A stretch of DNA of 64,000 nt from Piper betle. Lineage: Eukaryota > Streptophyta > Magnoliopsida > Piperales > Piperaceae. The notes beneath the pieces are model-generated. The model worked only from the letters and a program-made list of their open reading frames with translations. It was not told the DNA's origin and did not search any database. Where the stretch lies: the NCBI GenBank assembly GCA_033002965.1, contig JAURVB010010996.1, forward strand, positions 1-64,000. The letters run 5' to 3'. This document shows positions 25,105-37,632 of the stretch, piece after piece (position 1 is the stretch's first letter; each line of letters begins with the position of its first letter). Made by a program: the position numbers and the translations under genes.

Positions 25105-28100
25105 ATGGCGGCAGCTAGACTGTCCTTGCTGCAGGGATGGCTACTCCTGCTGGGCTTGGCCCTGCTGCTCACCCCTGCCACCCCGGCCGATCCATTTGCC
25201 TACTTTGACTGGGAGGTGTCCTACATCACTGCTGCTCCACTCGGTGTCAAGCAGCAGGTCTTCGGCTCTTCCTTTGTTTCTCCACTTCTTTTGTTTCTTA
25301 GATCTCTCTCTGCTCCCCTGGGTCTTGGAATGTGGATCTGTGTTGTGCTGCATTATTGAAATAGGTTGTTCCTATGGCTTGTCTTGTTTGTTATTAGGGA
25401 ATGTGGGTTGTCTTTGTTTGTATTTTCTGCTGGATCTGAATGCTGGTATTATCTGATTGTATTGTGCTCATTATGATTGCCGGTTCCTCGCTCCTTATAT
25501 TTATCCTCCTCCTGCTTCTCCTTTATGCTAAAGGATATCTTCATTTGGCCAAGAACTGGTTGGACGAAAATGAGTTTTTTTTTTGTTGTTGTCTCAGAAT
25601 AGCTGCTTCTGCTATTGGGCTCTCAGTGGGTTAGGATATGGAAGGATCACTTATTGGCTTCAGCTGGCATTTTTATGCTTTTCTAAAAGCTTAGCATAAG
25701 AAAGATTTTATGTGATTGAGATGTTAACAAAAAATCATTTTTGCCTTTTGTTGTCTAGGTGATTGCGGTTGATGGCAAATTTCCTGGCCCTGTTCTTAAT
25801 GTGACAACTAACTACAATGTGGTTGTCAACGTCCTCAACAGCCTAGATGAGGATTTGTTGATTACCTGGTAAGTGTTTGATTAATTATCTCCTTGCTCTA
25901 TTGACTCAAGGAAGAATCTGTTAAGTGTTTTAACTTTTAAGGTTGTTGCTTATGAAGGGCTGGAATACAACAGAGGAAAAATTCATGGCAGGATGGGGTT
26001 TTAGGCACAAACTGCCCCATTCCTTCTGGCTGGAACTGGACATACCAGTTTCAAGTGAAGGATCAGATCGGCAGCTTTATATATTTTCCTTCCCTTGGAT
26101 TCCAGAGAGCAGTTGGAGGATATGGCGGCATAACCATAAATAATCGTGCTGTCATTTCTGTTCCTTTCGGTCAACCTGATGGAGATTATCACATATTCAT
26201 TGGAGATTGGTACAATAAGAACCATACGGTGAGAAAAATTACTTGATATTTTTATGTATGTTAAAATAGTAGAAAATTATTAGCGATTTAATAACTTTTG
26301 TATATGTTTCTGGTGTTGTTGTTAGACATGTTAGGTAAAGTATTCACCAAAACTAAACCCTAAATTAATGAGGATTCTAAGTGATATTGTGGAAACTGAA
26401 CTATTATTAAAAGGCATATCACTAATCTAACACACAATTCTAACCTTTTTGCTTGTATGTAATGATATTCCCGTTGTATATGTAGGATCTAAGAAAGGCA
26501 CTTAGCGATGGGAAAGACCTTGGAATGCCAGATGGAGTTCTTATAAATGGGAAAGGCCCATATCGATACAATGACACTCTTGTTCCAGACGGTATAGAGT
26601 ATGAAACAATTAATGTTCATCCAGGTAATAATCCATGGACGACTTTTATTTCAATTCAGAAAGCAAAACTAATGTTTTCTTTCATTGTCATTGCTTTATT
26701 ATATGGAGGCATAGATAGATGGATTTTATTTTTGATATTACCATTGTACATGCTGATTAAGTTTACTTCTTTGATGTTTTACTTGAAACTACATATTGTT
26801 TATCTCCTTTATAATTTTTTATAACATTTTTATCCACCTCATTTAAGTTTCAAAATATTCATCATAGATAAATGAATTCCAAATTATTATAGGGCATTTG
26901 CTTGTCAAAATGCTTATGCGGATTAAATGACTTGCTTGCTTCAATTTGCTATAAGAAACTTAATTATGTTAGTTTATTATTTTTTGTATTGTTGCTCCTT
27001 TAAGCAATTTCTAATTGACGGTAGTCTTTTTTCATTGTCCTCGTTTTCCTGATAGAAAGTGGCAAAAGTGCTTTTGTTATATTTTAGACTAGCTTGAATG
27101 TAGCATTAGATTTAGATAACCATGATGAGTTCAATCACTTAAACTATATGATTATACCAATGCTTAGTTTTTTTTCCCCTTTGAATAGGAAAAACCTACA
27201 GGATCCGTGTTCACAATGTTGGCGTTTCTACTAGCTTGAACTTCAGAATCCAGAGCCATAACATGCTACTGGTTGAGACCGAAGGATCATACACTGTACA
27301 ACAGAACTACACTAACCTAGATATTCATTGTGGACAGTCTTACTCATTTCTGGTGACCATGGATCAGAATGCAAGTAGTGACTACTACATAGTCGCAAGT
27401 GCAAGGATGGTAAATGAATCTCTTTGGAAGAGAGTTACTGGTGTTGCCATTTTGCGTTATTCCAACTCTAAGGGTACAGCACATGGTCCTCTACCTGATG
27501 GACCAAATGATGAATTTGACAAAACATTTTCAATGAACCAGGCACGCTCTATAAGGTAGGTGAACATATTTTACTTTGTGCTTCTTTTATTTCTATTGCT
27601 AAAGTGGCATAATTTAGAATGTGTTTTTACATTTAATGTGTCATTTTCTTAAGATTTTATATTTTATAGCAAAGACCTAATTTATTTTTAATTCCTTTTT
27701 TTTATCAGATGGAATGTCACTGCTAGTGGTGCTCGCCCTAATCCTCAGGGTTCTTTTCGATATGGTTCCATCGACGTGACTCAATTGTATTTGTTGAAAA
27801 ATACACCGCCCGTTAAAATAAGTGGAAAGCACCGAACTACACTTAATGGCCTTTCGTTTGCCAACCCGGAGACTCCTATAAGACTTGCTGATTCTCGCAA
27901 AGTGAAGGGTGTTTACAAACTTGACTTTCCAGAGAGACCAATTACAGGGCCACCTCGAATGGAGACATCAGTTATCAATGCTACATACAGGGGGTTTATG
28001 GAAATTATATTCCAAAACAATGACACAAAAGTTCAGAGCTATCATCTGAATGGATATGCTTTTTCGTAGTCGGGTGAGAAAGTTTGTTTCTCTTGTTATT

Positions 28101-29071
28101 TACATGTTCAGGTGCTTCTCCATTGCATACTGATTTAAAAACTAAGCATTTATGCAGCATGGATTACGGTGAGTGGACTGAGAATAGCAGGGGAACCTAT
28201 AACAAATGGGATGGAGTAGCTCGGTGCACTGTACAGGTATTTAACCTTGACTGATAATGGACCATCTCAACAAAATATTTTGACTCCTGTTACATCCTAT
28301 TTTTCCTTATGAAAACTGAATCACTGATTCATCCTGCCTTCATCTCTTGAGTGTCTACAAGGATGAATCACTGATTCATCCTTGTCTAACGTTGTTGCAT
28401 GCAAATGGAATTTTTCCCCGGCCAATGGGAGTTAGTATTACGAAGATTAGGTGTGAGGAAAGACAGTAGTATATTTTATGCATTATAATAGACAAAGGAT
28501 ATCAAACTAATTTTTATTTCTACTTTTGTTATATCTCTTTCTTGTTTCTTTTTCATATCTTACTCGTCTAATTGTGGAATAAAATCCTTTGTAATAGTCA
28601 TAGGAATTTTATTTGGATGTTTAGAATTCAGTTTCTACTAAAACTAATTTTTTTCCACTTGTTTATAATCAGGTTTTCCCTGGTGCATGGACAGCCGTTA
28701 TGATTTCACTGGATAATGTGGGTGTATGGAATCTTCGTGCAGAAAATCTCGATTCTTGGTTCCTTGGACAGGAAACTTATATTAGAGTGGTAAACCCAGA
28801 AGCTACTAACAAAACTGAATTGCCTGAACCAGATAATGCCCTTTATTGTGGTGCCCTCGGTCGGTTGCAGAGGCAAGTGTTTAGTTTACTAAATTGCTCC
28901 TTTTCATGTCCCTCGATGTTGTCAATTGAATAGTGAATAATGCTTACAAATTTCGTTTTCAGGCAGCAGACACCTCATGGGCAAAGGAAATCAGCAGCTT
29001 CTACAGCTTTAGCCGGGAGAACAACGTTCGTGCTCTCGTTTCTGTTGATCATCGTTTCCATGTTCCGCTGA
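25105..29071 (+). CDS. SKS: SKU5-similar (SKS) GPI-anchored multicopper-oxidase-like protein
   Basis: Member of the SKU5 lineage: three cupredoxin domains, secreted, GPI-anchored, linked to directional cell expansion. It belongs to the multicopper oxidase fold but lacks most copper ligands; the usual HxH sites are absent here. Exons: 25105-25257, 25759-25868, 25958-26228, 26486-26624, 27189-27555, 27709-28073, 28158-28236, 28673-28872 and 28963-29071. They code for a signal peptide (MAAARLSLLQGWLLLLGLAL), then DWEVSYITAAPLGVKQQVIA, NSWQDGVLGTNCPIPSGWNW, GKTYRIRVHNVGVSTSLNF, SDYYIVASARMVNE, SYHLNGYAF and WTAVMISLDNVGVWNLR. A hydrophobic end (FVLSFLLIIVSMFR) fits GPI attachment. About 597 residues are expected. 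One base is missing in the T run at 28060-28064 relative to the family (GYAFFVVGMD), which puts a stop in exon 6. A donor at 28066 would keep the frame at the cost of a few residues. Intron 8 has a GC or GT donor. Confidence 0.9.
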
Positions 29072-30975
29072 TGAACTTCAATTGTGTGGATTAGATGTGC
29101 AAAATGTGAGTCCTTTTAGTTCAAAACTATGTTGCTGAGATTGTATTCTGTTGTTGGGAGGAAATCCAATTTGTTTTTTACCTTGGGTTTTGGAAGGGGT
29201 TTTACCCGTTTCTTTGTCCTTATTCTTTAGATCTTCATTGTAAGTGTGGCGATTGTCCATTTTTTCATCTGTTGTTGATTTATACTGTTCAGACACCTAG
29301 ATTTATCGTCATGATCCTTGGTAGTCTTTCTTTGTTAGGCTTTCTTCTTTATCCGCTTCATGTTTTTCGAGCATTGCCTGGAGATATGTTGATGTGGAGA
29401 TATGTTCATGTAATCCAACTGATCTAACTTTGTTTGTTTTCCTCCAGCGCATGTAGACAGACGGTATTATCTGAATGGTTTAAGGGAAGGAGCTATGTTA
29501 CTCATTTCTACATGTAATCGAAAACTACTTAAATTTTATATTATTAAAAAATCACTAAAATTATTAAAATTATCAACTTTATTATTAGCCTTGTGTGCGA
29601 ACCATGGAGGGCTCCTCAGTTAAATTTATAAAACCGAGCATATTTCTTTGAACGTGGTCCGACAGAACGGTCCAGCCAAATGGAACACCAATTTCTTTTG
29701 TGATTGAGGGTGGCAGATTTCATTGCAGGAAATGGACGGAATAATTTTCCCTCCTCTTTAGTATTATTTATTTTATTCTCTTATAATCTAAACGACCTTT
29801 TACACAAAAATAAAATGCATAATTCCAGCTGATACAAAGGCCATTTTTATTAATATTATGGGACTTTTCTATTTATTAATATCACTAAGGATGTTTTTTT
29901 ATATAAAATTATTATTAAGAAATATTTTATTAAAAAATGTTTTCATTGTTCTTTTTTACGATGCAGGTGTCAAGTGTACCTTAAGCCTAAATTAGTACCT
30001 TAGAGGTTAATATAATTAGGCAGGAAATAAATTTTAATTTAATAAATAATTTTTATTAAATAATAAAATAAATTATAATAATTTGATATCTTTATTCTAT
30101 AATAAGTGTAAATGGGGACGAGAATGTCACAATTTGAGAGTTAAAATAGATGGTCGCATCTAAAGTACTTCATGATAAATAAATACCTCTTAATTTAAAG
30201 AGGAAATTTTATAGGAGTGCTAACTTTTGGTACAACTCTATGGAATACAATGGTGGGCTACTAAATATAATCAAATTAATAAAATAAAAAGTGGCTTAAA
30301 TGCATATGTTAACATTGGCATAAAGTGGCTTAAATGCATATGTTACCATGGGCATTCAAGAGTAAAGTCCTTAAAAATCAAATCCCCGATAACATCGTAC
30401 ATGCACAATAAGAAGTCATATTAATTGAAAAAAATACTAGAATATAAGTTGTATTAATTTGGCCAAATTAAGGTGGTGTGAACACATTTTATAAGATGCT
30501 ATTATGTAGACATGCATTATATATGCTCAAGAAAATACAGACGGAGACCACAAGAGAGGTCATAAAAAATTAAAATTAAGTATTAATATGATTTATGAGA
30601 TGATTAAATGGATAAAAATTATTTGTCACATGAATTTTAGGTTTTTGAGAAGCGAAGTGGATGATAAAATAAAAGTAGGGGAAGAAATAGATTTTAATTA
30701 CATAAAAATATGAAGTATAACAATTCAATTATTTTTTATTTTTTTATATTTTAATCAATTAAATCACCTTCTGGTTACAATTTTTAATTTTTTTATTAAC
30801 GAGAATTAATTGTTAGCCCTCCATCTAATCCAAACAAAATTAATATGACCTAAGAAGGACAATCTTAAAAGAAAAAAATTAAGCGAGGGAGCCACTCTTG
30901 AGGCTGAGGACTGCACACGTAACTTCCTCCCTCACCACAGTTCCTATTCGCCTCGCCTGCTTCTTCTTCTTCCTT
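29072..30975. other. intergenic DNA between SKS and TL20.3
   Basis: SKS 3' UTR at the left, then AT-rich sequence with one 34-bp tandem duplication at 30288-30355. The last 100 nt include the TL20.3 leader. No other gene seen. Confidence 0.5.
30288..30355. repeat. 34-bp tandem duplication
   Basis: Two adjacent copies of AAAGTGGCTTAAATGCATAT... (30288-30321 and 30322-30355) that differ at two positions. It is intergenic and has no evident role. Confidence 0.85.
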
Positions 30976-31041
30976 ATGATCTTTTTCCCTCACAAGTTCT
31001 GCTTTTTCAATCATTCAAACTGGTTTAATCAACTGCCCCAT

Positions 31042-33792
31042 ATGGCTTTTAGCTGCGCCTGCCCACTCTCCTTAACAACTTATTCCTCCTCCCTCCGTTG
31101 CTCCTCTGAAGTATCTCGCCCGAAGCAATCGTCCCCTGACTACCCATGCTGCACAGCTTCAAGCTCTGGCCTTTTCCCAAGAGGTCATGATTTGTTACGA
31201 TTGTTTTGGTGGTAATATTTGTGTATACAAAGCAAGCATTGCATGAAACTATCGCTGAACAGAGGGGAGCTCGTGAGACTAACTTTCAAAGTTGAGTCAT
31301 GGGCATGCAGGGTCGACCAAAAAGTGGCAGTCCTTGGTGTCAACTGCATTGGCGGCGGCGGTGGTGACCTTTAGCCCCGGGATGCCGGCCATGGCTGACC
31401 TTAACAAGTTTGAAGCGGACATGAGGGGCGAGTTTGGTATTGGCTCAGCAGCTCAGTTTGGTTCTGCTGATCTCAGGTATTTCATTGACCTTGTGATTTC
31501 CATTACTTTTCGTTGCTTTGTGCTGACCAAATTCCGCCTCGTACTTATACGCATTGTAACGTTTCTCTCTGATAACATTGATAATGACAGGAAAGCGGTT
31601 CATGTTAATGAAAATTTCAGGTCATCTTTTCTCTGGTTTGCTCTTCTCCCCCTTTACCTGAGCGAATATGTGCTGACTTAGTAGGCTTTTCGTCTAACAC
31701 TATTGTAATATACGAACATCGAGTTATCTTAGTTTGTGCAATGTTCTCTCTTTTTGTCACGTATGAATTTGAGCTGCTAACCATATTTGTAGCTATTTGG
31801 ACATAGACGAGCAAACTTCACATCTGCTGATATGAGGGAATCAGATTTTAGTGGTTGCACCTTTAATGGTGCTTACCTTGAGAAGGCTGTTGCATATAAA
31901 GCAAACTTCACAGGTAGACAAATTACACTACCCTTCCATTTATTTTGGCAATGAAGCGTGCAATGTCCCCTTCAAGGTTTAAATGTTGTCATATAAGTAA
32001 GAAGCTTTCTACTTTTGCAGTGTCTGTTAAGATAACTCTTATTTATTAAAGATGCGTAACGATTTTTGAAAAAATACCCAGCTGTAAATTCTATTGCATA
32101 GTGATGATCTTATATTGTCGATTGAATATTGAATGTCGATGAATTTCATTTATCTTATACGGACGTTATTTTGTTATGTACATCTGTATACATTGATCTG
32201 ACCTTCTCCTTGTAAGGTGGTAGCTAAATTTTTGTTGTAATTGATATCTGATGTAGGTGCTGACTTGAGTGATACATTGATGGATCGTATGGTAAGCTTA
32301 TCGTATTTAGACCTACTACATTAATTATTGTTTCTACAAAATATAGAAGAAACTTGTTTATAGTTTACCTTTGTAACTCAAAAAATGAGAGTTGGTGTCC
32401 TTTCATCACAGACTCTACAATGAAATGGATATGATCTGATTATGATTCATATGTTTAATTGAGCTATAGAATTGTGGCATAAGCCTTCTTAAAAATTTAC
32501 TATCGCAAACATGAATATTGTGCAAGTGATAAATGTTTGTATGTTTTGTTGAGCAGGTGCTCAATGAAGCTAATCTTACAAATGCTGTACTTGTTAGATC
32601 AGTTCTCACCAGAAGTGATATGGCCGGGGCAACCATTGAAGGTGCAGATTTTAGTGATGCTGTGATTGATCTTCCACAAAAGCAGGTAACAATATTTGGA
32701 CATGACTTGTGACCACTTCTCTTGTTAAAATACAATTATTATTAGTGGTTGTGGGAATCAAACCTATGCAACTATATCTGCGGGAAGTTGGAACATTTCC
32801 TGGTTTAGTTAAAATGTTTAAGCTGCAGTTTATGAACAACATATTTGAATTATTTTTTTGCTCAGAAATGAAAATAGGGAAGAGCTGATGTTAGTAACCT
32901 CTGTTTGCTTCAGAACGATGCAAAATTTTAGATGAGGAAACAAACTTTTGAGATGTATTTTCTGAAAGCTCCCATGGGTTTTTTTGGTGGTGTTAAATTG
33001 TTTTTGTGGTATGATATATGCCATTAAATGTGTTTGCTCTTTGTACATTCTTCAGTGTATCATTGAGATAGAAAGAAATAAAAAACCCTACGATGTGGAA
33101 ATGAAATGGCATGGAATGAGATGATATGAGGATTTGGGATATTCCTTTCCATGTATAAATAAGACGAAAGGAAAGGAAATGACATGAGGACGAGAAAATT
33201 TTATTGCTTCTTCATTGTTATGTTTTGGGCAAAGAATTTTTTGCGAAGAAGTTTTCCCATGTGATGACTTGCAGGAAAGTCATATTTTCTTCTCCAAATT
33301 TTAATGCCAACCAAACACTTGAAAAATGAATTTGAAAAAAGTCAAATCTCTTCTATGCATTTCTTTGTGCCAATAAAGCACACCCTTAATTGAAAATTAG
33401 ACTTGTGGGATGCGTCTTCATGACCTCTTCTATTCCACTGCTGTTTATATTTCATTACATATACGCAGATCACTCTCATATATTGTCCGTTAGGTGGTGT
33501 CATTTATTTGATATCCCTGGATGCTTATATGATACAGCTGGAGATTATATATGATGTTGAGATGTATCGTATGCTCAATCAAATTTTGTGCTTATTTCAG
33601 GCCTTGTGTAAATATGCGAATGGGACAAATCCCATGACAGGGGTGAGTACAAGAACCAGTCTAGGGTGCGGAAACAGCCGCCGTAGTGCATATGGTTCAC
33701 CTTCTTCTCCACTATTGAGTGCCCCTCCTCAGAAACTTCTTGATCGTGATGGCTACTGTGACGAATCAACCGGTCTCTGCGACGCAAAGTAA
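31042..33792 (+). CDS. TL20.3: thylakoid lumen pentapeptide-repeat protein TL20.3
   Basis: Nuclear-encoded plastid protein. Pentapeptide repeats fold into a right-handed beta-helix; the lumenal role is unknown. Exons: 31042-31183, 31311-31476, 31591-31620 (only 30 nt), 31807-31913, 32257-32291, 32557-32685 and 33601-33792, about 266 residues, all in phase. The first about 50 residues are Ser-rich and transit-like. A lumen-targeting segment follows (LVSTALAAAVVTF) with cleavage expected near GMPAMA-DL. The mature part starts NKFEADMRGEFGIGSAAQFG and then has repeats such as RRANFTSADMRESDF, ANFTGADLSDTL and NLTNAVLVRSVLTRSDMAGA. It ends with GCGNSRRSAYGSPSSPLLSA and a CDESTGLC pair. The exon 1/2 join is ambiguous: 31183 to 31311, or 31211 to 31297, both in frame. 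An in-frame ATG at 30976 could extend the N-terminus. Confidence 0.9.
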
Positions 33793-34122
33793 ATCAGAGC
33801 AGAGACTGCTTCTTAGGAAGTGTAACTCGAATTTTTGTATATGTGCAGATTCCTATAAACAGTTCATGTTGTTCATCTGATTGATACAAGTAAGATATGT
33901 ATATATACGTAAGGTCAAATGATTTTATGTGAGAAAAAATTGAACAATCAAAACAAATTGATCAACTGTTCCAGTAATACAATTCACAACATCATCGGTC
34001 ATGCACAAGTGGGCTAGGTTGTAGTTTCTTATTTACGCGAATAATTTATGAATGATCTTTATAATATATATACGATGGCCCTAAGAGATTAGTGTGTTTG
34101 TATCAGGAATTGTTATGAGCTT
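33793..34122. other. convergent intergenic spacer
   Basis: About 330 nt between the convergent TL20.3 and NAC stop codons. It holds both 3' UTR ends and nothing else. Confidence 0.6.
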
Positions 34123-35539
34123 TCACTTCCAAAGTTCAATTTGGCAGCTAGAGGTGCAGGTTGAAGCGTAATCAGTTGCTGTAGCTTGTGTTTTGTCAGA
34201 CTGCACCATGTGGAGGCTCATTTGATCCGTGACTTGGTAGCCATTGGCCGCAGGGGAGAACTTATGAGCTTCCTTTGAAACATCCTGCGGATCGTGACTG
34301 AGTTGAGCTGCAACAAGCTTGTCAAGAACTCGCCAATCCTGGTTATCGGTGCATGTGCTGCCACTACACATGAGAGAGCTCATATTCTGATTAAGCTGGC
34401 CATGCAGGTTGGTTGGTGCAGGATGCAACTGGTGTTCTTGAGAAAAAGGAGAAGCATTCAATTGGTTTGCAAGATTGACTTCCACACTGTTGTTGTTAGT
34501 GCCATAGAGTGAGATGGAGGTACAACTTGCATTGCCAGTGGTAGTGTTGGAGCTTTGAAGCTTGGGGCTTTCTAGCTGGGGAAGTTGCAGGTATGGGTCA
34601 GGGTGGGGAAGATGGAAATGGAAGTTGTTGAAGTACTCCACCTCTTGCTTGCAGGGATAGACAGCGGCCAATGGGCTGTGGTAGACAAGATGGTCTGGAT
34701 GTGGTATTAGTGATCTCTTTGGTGTGTCTAGCTGCTCCGGCATGAAGGAAACATGATCGTCATACCAGCTACATGACTCGTGTTCGTTCATCCTCCTCGC
34801 TGCCGGCATTTTCTTTCTAAACACACGGCAAACCACCCACCCTTCTTCCTGCAAGTGATCATTCATGTTTATTCATGTCGAACGTCAAATAAGTTGAGAC
34901 AAAATATCATAATAAAATAAATAATGCTTACATAAATAATTATCAATTAATTTTTTATACTATATATAATAAGAGAACAATTTAGCAAGTGTCTTTTAAT
35001 TTGACTAGGATTTTAATTAACTAGAATATACTAACTTTTAATTTAATTAGAGTAAATATTTTTCTCTAAAAATTATAATATAATATTAATAAAACTTATA
35101 ATCAAATCCCAATTTAGTTATTATGCTGAGTTTTGCCAAAGCATCAAAATTTAATTTGAATATTATTTTTAAAGTTTTCTAATTTTTTTAAATGTATACA
35201 ATTCAAACAATGTGAAGCATTTGAATAGGGTGAACTTGAATTATAATAAGGGTGTAAAAAATTTTAATTTGAATATATTAATTTTCTAAACAGTATAACA
35301 AAATATAAAAAATTGTATAAAATCGAATTGAACGTGTACTTACTGCAGGGAACATATAAAAAAATATAATTTAAAAAGAATATATATTTTTAGAAAATAT
35401 CTATTTAAAAAATATGATATAATATAAATGAATTCAATTAAGATTTAAGTATAATCTTAATTATATATATATATATATATATATACATACCCATACGTGA
35501 GGGTATAATACCTCCCAACGTGGAGTTTAACTCAGTATG

Positions 35540-35578
<39 letters not shown>

Positions 35579-37632
35579 GTAATAGGCGCGCAATTAAAAC
35601 TGCTTTTCTGTGAAAAATAAAATTAGCTATTATTTAGTAGTCATGAGACAATAGGGCAGAGTTGGATTTACCGAACACTACCTTCTGTATTGACCGCGTC
35701 TGCTAGCTTGTCACACTACATTGGCTTAATGATGATGAAACAGCATGTGTAAATAAGCAATTATAATAAGCACGCCTATGTGGCTTGTCAAACTTAACTT
35801 TCTTGCTAATTTAATGCCTTTTATTAATTTAATACAATAGAAAATTATTCGTTAGATTTTATTCCATTTTTTCTGATACCTAACAATTATGATAGGGGAA
35901 AGAATTCTTTTCCTTATATTTTTTGTCGGGGTTTTTCTCTTTTCTTCCATTTCTCATAGAATGGTACTATCACGAGATGTACCTCTTACTTGTGAATCCT
36001 TCAAAAAACGTAAGTTTTTAATATGATTGTGATTCATCTATTAGAGAGTTGCAACCTTCTCAGCAAGTACTGATCTTTCTTGCCATGTGGTTCATAATTT
36101 CTACCAACATCTCATTAAAAGAAGGAGAAGAATGGTGGCATGTTTGGATCCATCCATCTTATGTTTTAGATTTGTTTATTTGTTTTTCTTTTATTTAAAA
36201 TAAAATATTGTCTGCCCATGCACTTAGCTTAAGTTTTCAGTAATTCTATTTCTAAGCCTCTTAATATTATATCATTATTTCTATGTACATATTTATGTAA
36301 TATTAATTAGTATACCACGCACGCTACATCAGCGTTTTAGTTAATTGTTGTCCTAAGAGATGTTGAGTAAGTAATTTTTCTTTAGACTGCAATTTTTTAC
36401 GCACACTTTAGCCAAAAGGTATTAAAATTAGTGATGTTAGGGGGATCTAATTCAATCGCTTAAGAGGTATTTGGGGTGTACCAGCCGGCCAATTACACTG
36501 AAATTTTGATTATATATAATTATAATTAAAATCCTTTATATCAAGAGAAGATCATCGCCTATACCTTTTACTAATGAAATAATTAATAAATATGTGTGTT
36601 CGGCACAAATAAATGTTCCATCGAGCAATGTGTACAGTGTTTTAAGCGCTAATTGTGAGGTAGATCCGCTTTTTGCTCTTTCGGGACCGAACTTCACATT
36701 TGTGCATATACAATGTTATTGAAGCAAGAATTTAAATGGTAGTAAACATATATATTATAAACATTATTCTTTTAATTATTTTCATAAAATGTTAGCGTAT
36801 GCATGGTCATTAACTATGGCTAATTATATGCAACCTAGTTACGTTATTGAATTGTAACCTCTAAATTAATGACCAAATTACTTATTGAATTAAAGAAGAA
36901 ATGGTCCAACGTTACTACTCATGATAAGGAAAGAAAGCAACAAGACTCTAATTATATATTCTTATCAACTTAGATATACGTGCTTGATTAAAATAAAATA
37001 TACGTGTATAATTCCATTTCAACAAATTAAGAAAAGAAAAATGAAAAGAAGAAAACATAGTAGTTATATATACTTGCCTGAGTTGTCCCATTTTCGTTGG
37101 TTTCCAGTCGGTACTCGTGCATTATCCAATCCGATTTTTGCCCACTAGGAGCTCGTCCTTTGTAAAACACCAGCGTTTTTCTCATACCAATCAAGCTGTG
37201 TTTGGAGTATATAGCTTTGTCTCTTCCGGTAGCTTTCCAGAACCCGGCTGTGGTAGCCCTGTTTGTCCGAGTTCCTGTTGGGTACTTCTTGTCTTTATGG
37301 CTAAAGAAATACCATTCATCCTGATCTTCTGTTCCTATCCTACATTTTTCTGTTTATATATTTTTACATAGCATGATGATACAAATGAGAAATAATGAGT
37401 AAAATTGCTGATTGTTTACCACTAAATATTTAGAAAGCTAACAAAAAGTTTTAAAAAATATACATGTTTTACCTTGGAGATCCCACGGCTCGATCTTGTA
37501 AAGATCTATATCCTTGATAACATCTAAGTCCACCCTTCTTGAAGTCACTTTCTTTCTCAAGTAGTAATCAACAAGCTCTTCATCTGTTGGATGAAACCTG
37601 AAGCCTGGGGGAACGTGTGTGAAAGCATTCAT
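34123..37632 (-). CDS. VND: VND-type NAC transcription factor
   Basis: NAC-domain regulator of the VND group, whose members switch on secondary wall building and programmed death in xylem vessels; it acts in the nucleus as a dimer. Exons in transcript order are 37632-37473, 37349-37078 and 34848-34123, giving 385 residues. NAC subdomains A-E run from residue 9 to about 155: [88 protein letters not shown] and [10 protein letters not shown]. The C-terminal part has [24 protein letters not shown] and a final SSCQIELWK, which I recall as typical of VND4-like proteins. The 2.2-kb intron 2 starts with GC (CAG/GCAAGT) rather than GT; the NAC-domain join Q-EEGW fixes this position. The start ATG follows an acceptor-like site (tattgacag), so the leader is probably spliced. 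Confidence 0.93.
35462..35576. repeat. (TA)n and (AAT)n microsatellites in NAC intron 2
   Basis: An uninterrupted TA run at 35462-35486 and about twelve ATA/AAT units at 35540-35576, both inside the long second intron of the NAC gene. They are likely length-polymorphic. Confidence 0.9.
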
